Below are positions 16,160 to 23,939 of a DNA stretch of 41,360 nt, in pieces. Below the pieces are notes generated by a model. That model had not been told where the DNA came from and made no database searches. It saw nothing but the letters and a program-made list of their open reading frames with translations. Location of the stretch: the NCBI GenBank assembly GCA_964413905.1, contig CAYPUG010000007.1, forward strand, positions 1-41,360, given 5' to 3'. The translations under genes were made by a program, and so were the position numbers. Source of the DNA: CAYPUG01 sp964413905. GTDB taxonomy: Bacteria; Chloroflexota; Anaerolineae; JAADDB01. Within the stretch, counting starts at the first letter, position 1. Each line of letters starts with the position of its first letter.

Positions 16160-16512
16160 GCGTGATACCCGAACACCCGTTGAATTTGGACACGTTAGCC
16201 CAGATTCTGCGGAACGAGGGATGGGATGTCTTGGTAAGCGAGGATGTGATCGCGCGGCGAGAGGACCGGGGCGGGGTGTGGCATGTGTACGCGGACCGGG
16301 CCGGCCGCGTGCGGTTGGAAGTGACGCGAGAAGCGGGAATGCCTCTTGGGCGACGACTGCGCGTGGCCGGTCGGGAATACCGCGTTTTGCGCGAGCTCAA
16401 TGAGGTCATCAACGTGGTGACGACTATTGAACACGAGGATGATTTGGTCCAGGTGTTGCGGGTGTTTGAGGATATTGTTTGGCGCCAGTTGTGGGAAGGG
16501 AAAGCGAACTGA
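16156..16512 (+). CDS. Small unknown protein
   Basis: A 118-residue soluble protein that I do not recognise. It starts in an ATGA overlap with the phospholipase D-like gene, which supports it being real and co-expressed. It has an N-terminal helix (LDTLAQILRNEGWDV), a charged beta-rich middle (GGVWHVYADRAGRVRLEV) and a C-terminal helix (DDLVQVLRVFEDIVWRQLW). No membrane segment, cysteine cluster or known catalytic motif is visible. It precedes the ECF transporter ATPase by 41 bases and might be cotranscribed with it. Confidence 0.6.
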   Translation: MSVIPEHPLNLDTLAQILRNEGWDVLVSEDVIARREDRGGVWHVYADRAGRVRLEVTREAGMPLGRRLRVAGREYRVLRELNEVINVVTTIEHEDDLVQVLRVFEDIVWRQLWEGKAN

Positions 16513-16553
16513 TCTATTGATTTTCTCGAGGGAAGGGCAGGGGCAGAAAGACG

Positions 16554-18158
16554 ATGACATCGGCCTTACACATTCAGCATCTGACGTATCGCTACCGTAC
16601 ACGTGAGGAGTACGCGCTTCGCGATATTACATTTGAGGTGCAGCCCGGAGAATTAGTACTCATTGCCGGCGCGTCGGGGTGCGGGAAGACGACGCTCATG
16701 CGCACGATTAACGGGCTCATCCCCCGCTCCTATAAAGGAGGGACGTTAAACGGCACCATTCGTATTTTGGGAAAGGATCCATCTCCGTTGAAGTTGGCCG
16801 AGATCAGCCAGATGGTAGGGACGGTGTTGCAAGACCCGGAGCGGCAGATTATAGGGGCTTACGTGTATAACGATGTCGCGTTTGGGTTAGAGAACTTGGC
16901 CGTGCCCCGTCCCGAGATGATTGAACGGGTGGAACGGGTGCTGAGTGACTTGGATATTGAGCACCTACGCGATCGGGAAACGCACGCTCTGAGCGGTGGG
17001 GAGAAGCAGAAGGTGGCGGTGGCCGGCACGTTGGTCATGGAGCCGGAGGTGCTGGTGTTGGATGAACCTCTGGCGAACTTGGATCCGGCCAGTGTGGATG
17101 AAGCTTTACGGCTTATTCGACATCTGGTGGATGCGGGGAAAACAGTATTACTCATTGAACATCGGGTGGAGGATGTGCTTTCCATTCGGCCGGATAAGGC
17201 GCTGTTCCTGGATCGGGGGCACCAGGTTTATTATGGGACAGTGGATGGCTTCTTTGACGTCGTAAACCCGCTAGACGTGAAACTCCCGGCTGAAGTCGCG
17301 GTTCGGCGCATGAAAGCTTTGAAGGTACCTTCTCCACCGCCACGGCGGGAACGTCAAACCGGCGTAAAGCCTCTGGCCATTATGGAGGATGTCTCCTTCG
17401 GCTATGTACCCGAACGGGAGGTTTTGCACCACGTGAATTTTGAGGTGTATCCCGGCGATGTGATTGCTATTTTAGGGCCGAATGGGGCGGGCAAAACCAC
17501 GCTCGTGCGTCACCTCATTGGGTTGGAGAAGCCTACTCAAGGACGGGTGTTGATCGAAGGCCGGGACACGCGTGAGTTGTCTGTGGCCCAGATTGCACGC
17601 ACGGTGGGCTTTGTCTTCCAAAACCCTTCCCACATGTTGTTTGCTCCCACTGTGTGGGAGGAACTCGCGTTCGGGCCGCGTAACTTAGGATATGATGAGG
17701 ACCGTGTGGCCCGCAATGTGGAACGCAGCTTGAAAATTGTGGATTTGCAGGAGTATGCGGACGTCTCTCCTCTGGCGTTGAGTTACGGGCAGCAACGTCG
17801 AGTAGGTATCGGCGCGATCTTGGCCATGGAGTCTAAGATCTTGGTGATGGACGAACCCACGGCCGGGCAGGATTATCGGCATTATACGCAATTCATGGAC
17901 GCGATTGTGCAGTTACCCTTTGAGGCTATTTTGTTTATCACTCATGATTTGGATTTGGCTGTGCGGTATGCGAATCGGGTGGTCTTGTTGGCGGACGGTC
18001 GCATCGTCGCGGATGGAGCGCCTGAAGAGGTGTTGGCCGATGAGGAACGACTGCGCGCGTGCCGGTTACGGCCTACCAGTTTGTTGCGAATGAACTTGGA
18101 CGTGTTACCACGGGTGGGGCAGTTCTTACCCCTGGAACGTTTGGTAGATGTGATATAA
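16554..18158 (+). CDS. ECF transporter fused double ATPase (EcfA-EcfA')
   Basis: A 534-residue protein with two ABC ATPase domains in one chain, joined around 255-275. Domain 1 has Walker A GASGCGKTTL (Lys45), signature LSGGEKQ (146-152) and Walker B VLVLDEP. Domain 2 has Walker A GPNGAGKTTL (308-317), a divergent signature LSYGQQ (409-414) and Walker B ILVMDEP. Energy-coupling-factor transporters use such a pair with EcfT to power vitamin or metal uptake by an S component; both partners follow directly. The altered second signature suggests asymmetric ATP sites, as in many heterodimeric ABC systems. The ribosome site is weak. A probable promoter for the next gene overlaps its stop codon. Confidence 0.9.
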   Translation: MTSALHIQHLTYRYRTREEYALRDITFEVQPGELVLIAGASGCGKTTLMRTINGLIPRSYKGGTLNGTIRILGKDPSPLKLAEISQMVGTVLQDPERQIIGAYVYNDVAFGLENLAVPRPEMIERVERVLSDLDIEHLRDRETHALSGGEKQKVAVAGTLVMEPEVLVLDEPLANLDPASVDEALRLIRHLVDAGKTVLLIEHRVEDVLSIRPDKALFLDRGHQVYYGTVDGFFDVVNPLDVKLPAEVAVRRMKALKVPSPPPRRERQTGVKPLAIMEDVSFGYVPEREVLHHVNFEVYPGDVIAILGPNGAGKTTLVRHLIGLEKPTQGRVLIEGRDTRELSVAQIARTVGFVFQNPSHMLFAPTVWEELAFGPRNLGYDEDRVARNVERSLKIVDLQEYADVSPLALSYGQQRRVGIGAILAMESKILVMDEPTAGQDYRHYTQFMDAIVQLPFEAILFITHDLDLAVRYANRVVLLADGRIVADGAPEEVLADEERLRACRLRPTSLLRMNLDVLPRVGQFLPLERLVDVI

Positions 18159-18159
18159 T
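18151..18159 (+). promoter_or_regulatory. Extended -10 promoter element at the end of the ATPase gene
   Basis: TGATATAAT is a textbook extended -10 (TGnTATAAT). The stop codon TAA of the ATPase gene lies inside it. The -35 is poor. It would start a transcript with a leader of about 155 bases before the S component. Confidence 0.45.
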
Positions 18160-18165
18160 GAACTC

Positions 18166-18308
18166 AGCATCCCCCACGGTGCGGGAAGAATCCCTGCACC
18201 TGTTATGATAGGGGCCGCAGCCCCCTGTTGGACGACGGGACCTTTCATCATTCTGTTTCATCTGTCCGATGTTCATTGCTGAAACCGTCGTCGGCAGCGA
18301 TCTCACAG
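18166..18308 (+). promoter_or_regulatory. Structured leader upstream of the ECF S component (candidate riboregulator)
   Basis: The leader holds a stable hairpin at 18178-18200 (GGTGC.GGGA/TCCC.GCACC with AGAA loop), a GGGGC/GCCCC hairpin at 18211-18224, and a closing pair GACGACGG (18231-18238) with CCGTCGTC (18285-18292). The GAGGAGG ribosome site follows at about 18309. I could not match it to the TPP, FMN, cobalamin, preQ1 or folate riboswitch consensus. Confidence 0.4.
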
Positions 18309-18321
18309 AGGAGGTGGCATT

Positions 18322-19218
18322 ATGAACGGTCAATCCACATTGACCAAAGTTATCGGCGCGATCATCACAACCTTGGTCGTGTTGTTTTTGGTGAACTTGG
18401 TCACCGGCGGTGAGAAGGCTTCTGCCGTTGGCTGGATTTTGTACTTGGTGGGCGCCGTCATCGTACTGGCCATTTATTTCTTCTTCGCGAATAAGCCCAT
18501 TTGGGAAGTGGGCACGCGCGAAGTGGTGATGATGGCTATCGGTGCGGTGCTGTACGGCATTTTCTCTTGGGCGACAAATGTCATCCAGTTGCCCTCTGTG
18601 AGTTTTGTGTCCCTGCGGCCGGCCGTGGCCATCCCTATTTTCATGGGTTTGGCTTTTGGCCCGGTGGTCGGCTTCTTCAGCGGCGCAGTGGGAAACATCA
18701 TTGGAGACGCGTTGACGGGTTGGGGCGTGTTCCCCGTCTGGGATCTGGGGAACGGATTGATGGGTATGATCCCGGGGCTTATTCTCGCCTGGGAGTCGCA
18801 GCGGGATCGGCGTCGGGTGACCGAGCGGGTTCTTGTGCTTGTGGGGGCCATTATGTTCCTCTTCGTCATCCTGACGGTTCTTTTCCCCAATGTCGAACAC
18901 CCATGGATGGAGGGGATGCGGGCCGGTCAATGGACTTTGGGGCTTTTGATTATCACCATTGTGCTGGTAGCAGTGGGGTGGTTCTTCTTGCGCCAAAGTC
19001 CGGACATTGCCGTTTCGGTCATTTGGGGATCTTTGGGCGTTATCGTCGGTATGGGCTTTGCGGCCTTGGCCGACATTTGGGTGAACGGGTACAGTTTGGC
19101 CACCGCGATCATCGGCGAGTTTTTGCCGGCTGCGGCCTCGGATTTGGTGTTCGCTATCATCTTGGTCCCCATTTTGTACGGTGCGTATGAAGCGGCCCGA
19201 TCTCAGACCGGGCGTTAA
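18322..19218 (+). CDS. ECF transporter S component, substrate unknown
   Basis: A 298-residue integral membrane protein with multiple predicted membrane helices. The segment RPAVAIPIFMGLAFGPVVGF, then GNIIGDALTG and WDLGNGLMGMIPG, is characteristic of ECF-type substrate-capture (S) proteins. It binds a small molecule outside the cell and is turned over by the EcfA/EcfT module encoded next to it. It is clearly longer than the usual 170-220 residues: one extra helix pair precedes the core, and the second half (from about 170) adds more helices. The ligand cannot be read. A strong GAGGAGG site precedes the ATG, and the leader upstream is structured. Confidence 0.82.
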   Translation: MNGQSTLTKVIGAIITTLVVLFLVNLVTGGEKASAVGWILYLVGAVIVLAIYFFFANKPIWEVGTREVVMMAIGAVLYGIFSWATNVIQLPSVSFVSLRPAVAIPIFMGLAFGPVVGFFSGAVGNIIGDALTGWGVFPVWDLGNGLMGMIPGLILAWESQRDRRRVTERVLVLVGAIMFLFVILTVLFPNVEHPWMEGMRAGQWTLGLLIITIVLVAVGWFFLRQSPDIAVSVIWGSLGVIVGMGFAALADIWVNGYSLATAIIGEFLPAAASDLVFAIILVPILYGAYEAARSQTGR

Positions 19219-19292
19219 TGCGGATGTTCGGCGGTGGCCGTCGGATGAGCGGCACCGGCGGCCATCGCCCGATCTTCAGGAGGCGTTAGGCC

Positions 19293-20144
19293 GTGATTGT
19301 TACATGGTCGTACAAGGAACGAAATACGATTATCCAGCGATTGGACCCGAGAGCCCGTATTATCTTCATGTTACTTTCCATCATCTCGGTTATTGAGACT
19401 TGGGACCTGCGGGTGCTTTTGGGGTGGTTGTTGCTCGTCGCGGTGGCCTATCGTCTGTCAAAGTTGACGTGGCAAGAGACCCGGCGTTTTTGGATGATCG
19501 TCATTCCCATTATCACGCTCCTGGTGACTATTACCGCACTGACCGGTCGTGGTGGGGAAGAAGCGTATCAGGTCACTCATCCGTTGTTTCGCGTGCCCTT
19601 ATGGGAGGCGCATCGATTCACCATCAGCGCGGAGCAGGTGTTCTTTGCCATGAGCCAGTTTGTGCGCATGGTGGTGATGGCAACGTTTGGTCTCCTCATC
19701 CCCTTTACCATCCACCCCGCGTACTACGGTGTGACGTTTAAGGGGTTGGGATTAAGTGATAAGTTCGCGGTGGCTACGGATCTCGCCTTTCGTTTGGTGC
19801 CCACGGTGGCGAAGGATTTTCAGACGACGCTGGATGCTCAGCGGGCGCGGGGGTATGAGCTGGAACGAAAAGGCGCGGGGCTTTTTCAGCAAGTGAGAAA
19901 TCTCGCTCCGTTGGTGGTGCCGGTGACCATCGGCACGATTTTGGGCGGGGAAGATATTATCGACGCGATGGATCTGCGGGCGTTCGGTGCGAAGCCAAAA
20001 CGAACATGGATTGTGGAGTTGCACTATGAGCGGCGGGATTATACGCTCATCGCGTTCGGTGTGGTGTTGTTTGTGGTGACGACCTTGGCCCGTGTGAGTG
20101 GGGTTCTGCATTTTTGGGTGCCGTCCTGGGCTTTAGGACATTGA
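19293..20144 (+). CDS. ecfT: ECF transporter membrane coupling protein EcfT
   Basis: A 283-residue membrane protein with about five hydrophobic segments. Conserved features are LDPR (17-20) near the N-terminus and the two coupling-helix motifs, Ala-Arg-Gly in AQRARGYELE (185-187) and the second as RAFG (229-232), which contact the ATPases. It links the S component to the fused ATPase. The GTG start at 19293 is chosen because AGGAGG lies nine bases upstream; a downstream ATG lies out of this frame. The 74-base gap from the S component shows no terminator, so the genes are probably one transcript. Family call is firm. Confidence 0.87.
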   Translation: MIVTWSYKERNTIIQRLDPRARIIFMLLSIISVIETWDLRVLLGWLLLVAVAYRLSKLTWQETRRFWMIVIPIITLLVTITALTGRGGEEAYQVTHPLFRVPLWEAHRFTISAEQVFFAMSQFVRMVVMATFGLLIPFTIHPAYYGVTFKGLGLSDKFAVATDLAFRLVPTVAKDFQTTLDAQRARGYELERKGAGLFQQVRNLAPLVVPVTIGTILGGEDIIDAMDLRAFGAKPKRTWIVELHYERRDYTLIAFGVVLFVVTTLARVSGVLHFWVPSWALGH

Positions 20145-20181
20145 CCTATATGTACTTATCCAGGGTGAGCATAATCTTCCT

Positions 20182-20787
20182 ATGGAAGAGCATATTAAGA
20201 CATTTCGCATTCACCGATTTTCGCTGGCCGTGGGTTTATTAAGTGGTATGGCGTTGGGTTTGTTGATCGGGTATGTGTGGGTGTTTCGCCCTCCTCCGTT
20301 GGTGTTGGACATCCCTACCCCTTTGCCGTTACCTCCTACCCCTACGCCCTCGCCGGTAGTGGTGTATGTGAGTGGCGAGGTCCGATCGCCCGGTGTGTAC
20401 ACGTTACCCGCGTCGTCCCGGGTGGTGGATGCCGTGCGCGCGGCCGGCGGGTTGACCGATCTGGCGGATGTGAATGCAGTGAATCTTGCCTTGCCTGTGG
20501 AAGACGGGGCCCATGTTCACATCCCGCGCCAGGGGCAACATCCTGAGGAAAACGCCTCAATCCGTTCACGTCCCACCCCCGTGGCGTCGGAGGGGTTCCC
20601 GGTGGATGTGAACACGGCCTCTCTTTCCGAATTGGAGGCCATTCCGGGCATTGGACACGTGATGGCTCAACGCATTGTAAAGCATCGGCCCTACGGGGCT
20701 GTGGATGATTTGCTGCGGGTGCCCGGCATTGGCCCGGCTACATTGAAGAAAATTCGTCCTTATGTTACAGTGGGGGGAACACCGTAG
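20182..20787 (+). CDS. comEA: ComEA-like DNA-binding protein (SLBB plus helix-hairpin-helix)
   Basis: A 201-residue protein. Residues 12-35 are a membrane anchor, followed by a proline-rich linker (PTPLPLPPTPTPSP). An SLBB domain spans about 58-115 (VVVYVSGEVRSPGVYTLP), and a pair of helix-hairpin-helix motifs about 140-198 (DVNTASLSELEAIPGIG and LLRVPGIGPATLKKI). This is the standard ComEA layout; ComEA binds incoming double-stranded DNA at the cell surface during natural transformation. No comEC or comF is in the window. There is no clear ribosome binding site before the ATG, which is unusual here and may mean weak or leaderless translation. Confidence 0.88.
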   Translation: MEEHIKTFRIHRFSLAVGLLSGMALGLLIGYVWVFRPPPLVLDIPTPLPLPPTPTPSPVVVYVSGEVRSPGVYTLPASSRVVDAVRAAGGLTDLADVNAVNLALPVEDGAHVHIPRQGQHPEENASIRSRPTPVASEGFPVDVNTASLSELEAIPGIGHVMAQRIVKHRPYGAVDDLLRVPGIGPATLKKIRPYVTVGGTP

Positions 20788-20901
20788 CGGGGGTAGTACT
20801 CCGTTCATCTTGGAATAATGCATGAAACGCTGAGAACGGGCGGTGAAGGCGTTATCTTTGGCGGCTGCGGCTACGCGGATGAGTGGATTCGGTATCGAGC
20901 C

Positions 20902-21738
20902 ATGAGGATACAGAGATTGTGGATGTACATCAAGCAAGGCAATGAGTGGATTATCCCAACAGTCCTTTGGGGGATAATCGGTGTTCCTACGTTACGTTGG
21001 TTGTGGATTCAGTGGTGGACGAATGATTTTTACTCGCACGGTGTGTTGGTGGTGCCCTTGGCCCTTTATTTAGGTTGGCGCTTACGTCTTCCGCCGGGAA
21101 GGGGCGCGGATGCGGGGTTGGCCCTCTTGGCCGGGATGACCGGGGGATATGTGGCTGCATTGGCCGGGCATGCGATGTATGTAGCGGCTCTGTTGTGGAT
21201 AGGGATGGCCGCCTCGTTGGTGGTGGTGTTCAACGGTTGGCAGGCCCTTCGACGCTTGTGGTTTCCCTTCGCGTTTACGCTGTTAGCCGTGCCGTTGCCT
21301 TTTGTGGAAGCGGCCAGTTTGCCCCTAAGTCAGTGGGTTGGGACGGCTGCGGCCGCTGTGGTCCGTTTGTCGGGCATCCAAGTGCTGGCCAACGGCAGTC
21401 AGATCTCCTTGCCACAGGCGCACTTGGTTGTGGGGGCGCAGTGCAGTGGCCTGCGCTCGCTTATTGCCCTGATAACCGTCGGCGCACTCTTTGCCTACGT
21501 TATTCAGGGGCCTTCGTGGTGTCGTGTATTGATCTTCCTCAGCGCGTTGCCCCTGGCGTTGGTGGGGAATTTGGGCCGGGTGGTCAGTCTTATTGTTGTG
21601 GCCTCCATGTGGGGGGCGGAGACCGCGTTTTCCTTTTACCATCACTACTCGGGGTTCGTCTTCTTTTTGCTGGTATTTGTCGGACTGATTGCATGGGCAC
21701 GGGGGTTAGGATGTCGCAACGTTCGCGATCTCTTTTAG
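20902..21738 (+). CDS. Exosortase/archaeosortase family protein
   Basis: A 278-residue, largely hydrophobic protein. The exosortase catalytic residues are all in place: Cys181 in GAQCSGLRSL, Arg226 in GNLGRVVSL, and His248 in HHYSGFVFF. The N-terminal YSHGVLVVPLALYL segment is also typical. Exosortases are membrane transpeptidases that cut and transfer C-terminally tagged (PEP-CTERM-like) surface proteins, often together with exopolysaccharide. No candidate substrate was seen in the window. The start is uncertain: the ATG at 20902 gives the usual short cytoplasmic lead, but no candidate start, including 20818, has a strong ribosome site. It overlaps the EpsI gene by 28 bases. Confidence 0.85.
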   Translation: MRIQRLWMYIKQGNEWIIPTVLWGIIGVPTLRWLWIQWWTNDFYSHGVLVVPLALYLGWRLRLPPGRGADAGLALLAGMTGGYVAALAGHAMYVAALLWIGMAASLVVVFNGWQALRRLWFPFAFTLLAVPLPFVEAASLPLSQWVGTAAAAVVRLSGIQVLANGSQISLPQAHLVVGAQCSGLRSLIALITVGALFAYVIQGPSWCRVLIFLSALPLALVGNLGRVVSLIVVASMWGAETAFSFYHHYSGFVFFLLVFVGLIAWARGLGCRNVRDLF

Positions 21739-22370
21739 CGTCATGGATTCTGCTGCTCGGTCTTCTCGCGGTCGTGTGGGGGCGGCCCGATCTCCTGGCG
21801 ATGCACGCGAGTCAGGTGGCCCATACGTGGGTGGTGGATGTAGATACATGGCGGCGTACGCCTTATCAGCGGGTAGTCCGTTCACCTTTTGATTTCGATG
21901 TGCGCCACGATTTGCATCGGATCCCCCTGGATGTGGGGGGATGGCATGGCGTGGATGTCCCCCAGACGAACCTTGAAGTGTTCATCTTGCTCAAGCCGGA
22001 GCAGTATCTACAACGGCGTTACACGTACACCGACGGGCAGTTTTTGTGGTTAAGTATCATCGGCAGCCGCAAGGAGCGCAGTTTTCATCCACCGGAAATC
22101 TGTTACATGTCTGACGGATGGCAGGCACAGGTTTCGGATGTGGAGGTTCCCCTTCGGCGGGGAAGCATTCGCGCTCTAAAGGTGCTGGCTCATAAGGGAC
22201 GGTGGCATCATCTGGTTCTGTACTTCTTTGTGTGGCCGGACCAGGCGCGTGACCTTGCCCGGGGTGTGGTGATGTTCAAGGTAACCGTTCCGGTGAGCCG
22301 TGGGGAAGAGGATGCTCTTGCATTGGCAAAGGCGTTTATACGGACGTTCTTTTGGGAGGTGGTTGAGTAA
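21711..22370 (+). CDS. EpsI-type exosortase-associated protein (DUF3485)
   Basis: A 219-residue protein with one N-terminal hydrophobic segment (LLASWILLLGLLAVVWG), so most of it should be outside the membrane. The EpsI hallmarks are visible: IPLDVGGWHG near residue 64, and RSFHPPEICYMSDGW with the conserved His-Pro-x-x-Cys arrangement. EpsI proteins, either separate or fused to exosortase, are thought to assist sorting or polysaccharide handling; the biochemical role is not known. The ATG at 21711 lies within the end of the exosortase gene, so translation is probably coupled. An in-frame open stretch extends upstream but overlaps exosortase completely and is not coding. Confidence 0.82.
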   Translation: MSQRSRSLLASWILLLGLLAVVWGRPDLLAMHASQVAHTWVVDVDTWRRTPYQRVVRSPFDFDVRHDLHRIPLDVGGWHGVDVPQTNLEVFILLKPEQYLQRRYTYTDGQFLWLSIIGSRKERSFHPPEICYMSDGWQAQVSDVEVPLRRGSIRALKVLAHKGRWHHLVLYFFVWPDQARDLARGVVMFKVTVPVSRGEEDALALAKAFIRTFFWEVVE

Positions 22371-22421
22371 GGTAGGGTCTAGCATTTTGTTATGAAAACT
22401 GCGCAAAACTTTCTCGTGGAT

Positions 22422-22450
22422 TTGGTTGTCTTCAACGCGTCCGTTATAAT
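22422..22450 (+). promoter_or_regulatory. Predicted sigma-70 promoter of the ATP synthase operon
   Basis: TTGGTT (22422-22427), a 17-base spacer and consensus TATAAT (22445-22450), about 50 bases upstream of the atpI-like start. It occupies the gap between the EpsI gene and the ATP synthase operon. Confidence 0.6.
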
Positions 22451-22500
22451 CCGGCCGGACTGTCTATTCCTCCGTGGGCGATCGGTGCAGGGGATGATGA

Positions 22501-22767
22501 GTGCGTTGGCTGTTCGAACTGGAATTAGCGTGGGAACTGGCTTGGGGTATTGTCCTATTGACGGCAGGGCCGATTGGCTTGGGCCTGTGGCTGGACCGCC
22601 ACGTGCACACTACCCCCCTGGGGACACTGGTGGGGCTCTTGCTGGTGCCGGTGGCGATGAGGTGGTACTTGCGCCATCGGTGGAGATCTCTCACCGATAC
22701 CGTATCGCCGCGGGGCCATGATTTTCACAGGGACGTGAAGGAGGAACGCTCGTGCGACGATTGTTGA
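22501..22767 (+). CDS. AtpI-like small membrane protein leading the ATP synthase operon
   Basis: An 88-residue protein with two predicted membrane helices: WELAWGIVLLTAGPIGLGLWL and TLVGLLLVPVAMRWYL. The layout and position, first gene before atpB, match the AtpI/AtpZ group, which assists c-ring assembly or metal transport for the F0 sector. Sequence similarity in this group is weak, so the call rests largely on topology and context. The GTG at 22501 has AGGGG about seven bases upstream. The stop lies 16 bases inside atpB, which implies coupled translation. Confidence 0.65.
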   Translation: MRWLFELELAWELAWGIVLLTAGPIGLGLWLDRHVHTTPLGTLVGLLLVPVAMRWYLRHRWRSLTDTVSPRGHDFHRDVKEERSCDDC

Positions 22768-23702
22768 GCCCTCGAGTTTTAGGTGTTACACTCGCCGTGC
22801 TTCTCATTATGGTGGGCAGCGCGGTGGTTTTGAAAGTCCCCCTTCCCGGTATTTCCCTTCCTGCCGAACCCGTTGCGTGCTTAGGTGGTCACCTGGTTGA
22901 GGCAGAACATGGTTTGGCCTGCTCCGGTGGTTTCCCCATCACCAACACACTGACCGGCACGTTGGTGGTGGACCTGACCATCTTTCTCTTCATGTACTTT
23001 GCCCTGCGTGATAAGCAACTGGTGCCTGACGGACTTCAGAACGCGCTGGAAGCGGTGATTGAGTGGTTCTACGGGTTGGTGGAGGATGTGGCCGGGAAGG
23101 AGAATGCCCCCAAGTTTTTCCCTTTGGTGATGACCATTTTTATCTTCGCCCTGGTCTCCAACTGGTGGGAATTGGTGCCGGGCGTGGATGCCTTTGGTTG
23201 GATTGTGAAGGCCCACGGCAAAGGGGGCTGGGAGACTAAGGTGTTATTCGGTAATGTGTACACGTTGGTGAAGGAGGAAGGCCATCATACATTGGTGCCG
23301 TGGTTGCGCACGGTGACCACGGACTTGAATGTGACGTTGGCGATGGCGTTCATCTCCGTCACCTATGTGCAGATTGCCGGTGTTCAGGCGCTGGGGCCTG
23401 GTTATTTTAAGAAGTTTATCAAACCGGGATATGCCGGCGGTATCATCGATGTGTTTGTAGGTCTGCTGGAGACTATCAGTGAACTGGCCCGTATCATCTC
23501 CTTCTCCTTCCGATTGTTCGGTAACATTTTCGCGGGTACGGTGCTGTTGTTTGTGATGCCGTACTTGGTTCCTCTATTTGTCCCGTTGCCGTTCTATGGA
23601 TTGGAGATCTTTGTAGGTCTGATTCAGGCCTTTGTGTTCGCCGTGCTGACGTTAGTGTTCATCTCCATGGCTGTGGTCAGTCATGGAGAACACGAACATT
23701 GA
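22752..23702 (+). CDS. atpB: ATP synthase F0 subunit a
   Basis: A 316-residue membrane protein. The essential arginine of the proton channel lies in ELARIISFSFRLFGNIFAG, and the last helix ends GLIQAFVFAVLTLVFISMA, both classic subunit a features. It forms the two half-channels that carry protons to the c-ring. The N-terminal region (residues 25-60) is longer than in E. coli and includes a periplasmic-type segment with two cysteines. The GTG start has GGAGG seven bases upstream and overlaps the atpI-like gene. It is separated from atpE by 237 bases containing a mobile-type repeat (copy D), an unusual break in this operon. Confidence 0.92.
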   Translation: MRRLLSPRVLGVTLAVLLIMVGSAVVLKVPLPGISLPAEPVACLGGHLVEAEHGLACSGGFPITNTLTGTLVVDLTIFLFMYFALRDKQLVPDGLQNALEAVIEWFYGLVEDVAGKENAPKFFPLVMTIFIFALVSNWWELVPGVDAFGWIVKAHGKGGWETKVLFGNVYTLVKEEGHHTLVPWLRTVTTDLNVTLAMAFISVTYVQIAGVQALGPGYFKKFIKPGYAGGIIDVFVGLLETISELARIISFSFRLFGNIFAGTVLLFVMPYLVPLFVPLPFYGLEIFVGLIQAFVFAVLTLVFISMAVVSHGEHEH

Positions 23703-23749
23703 CGTCTTCGGTGCCTATTCCTAGCACTTTATCTTCTCAAATTTGAATC

Positions 23750-23902
23750 CTGATCGACGGACATATCTCGTTTTATGTACCTCGGCGTAAAGAGGGAGTA
23801 GAAATTCGTGTGATTTTTGCCGCCGAAGGCGGCAAAAATCACACGAATTTCCCTTCTTCTTATAAGCCAAGGGACATTCGCAGAGTTTTGTCAGTCCATC
23901 AG
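23750..23902. mobile_element. MITE-like family 1, copy D (long form, 153 bp) inside the ATP synthase operon
   Basis: The ends CTGATCGACGGACA and, in reverse complement, CTGATGGACTGACA start terminal inverted repeats that stay similar for about 50 bases. The centre is a perfect hairpin with 24-bp arms around a GAA loop (about 23811-23861), including GCCGCCGAAGGCGGC. A 10-base direct repeat, AATTTGAATC, flanks the element at 23740-23749 and 23903-23912, consistent with a target duplication. It separates atpB from atpE on the transcript and would form a very stable RNA stem. Confidence 0.82.
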
Positions 23903-23939
23903 AATTTGAATCTTTAACTTATCAAGGAGGTCTTTAATC

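Noticed and set aside
18166..18308. TPP, cobalamin or FMN riboswitch before the S component
   Set aside because: The conserved loops of these classes are absent; only generic hairpins are seen.
21075..21710. N-terminal extension of the EpsI protein
   Set aside because: The frame is open, but it lies wholly inside the exosortase gene, which has all catalytic residues. The EpsI start at 21711 gives the normal length and signal segment.
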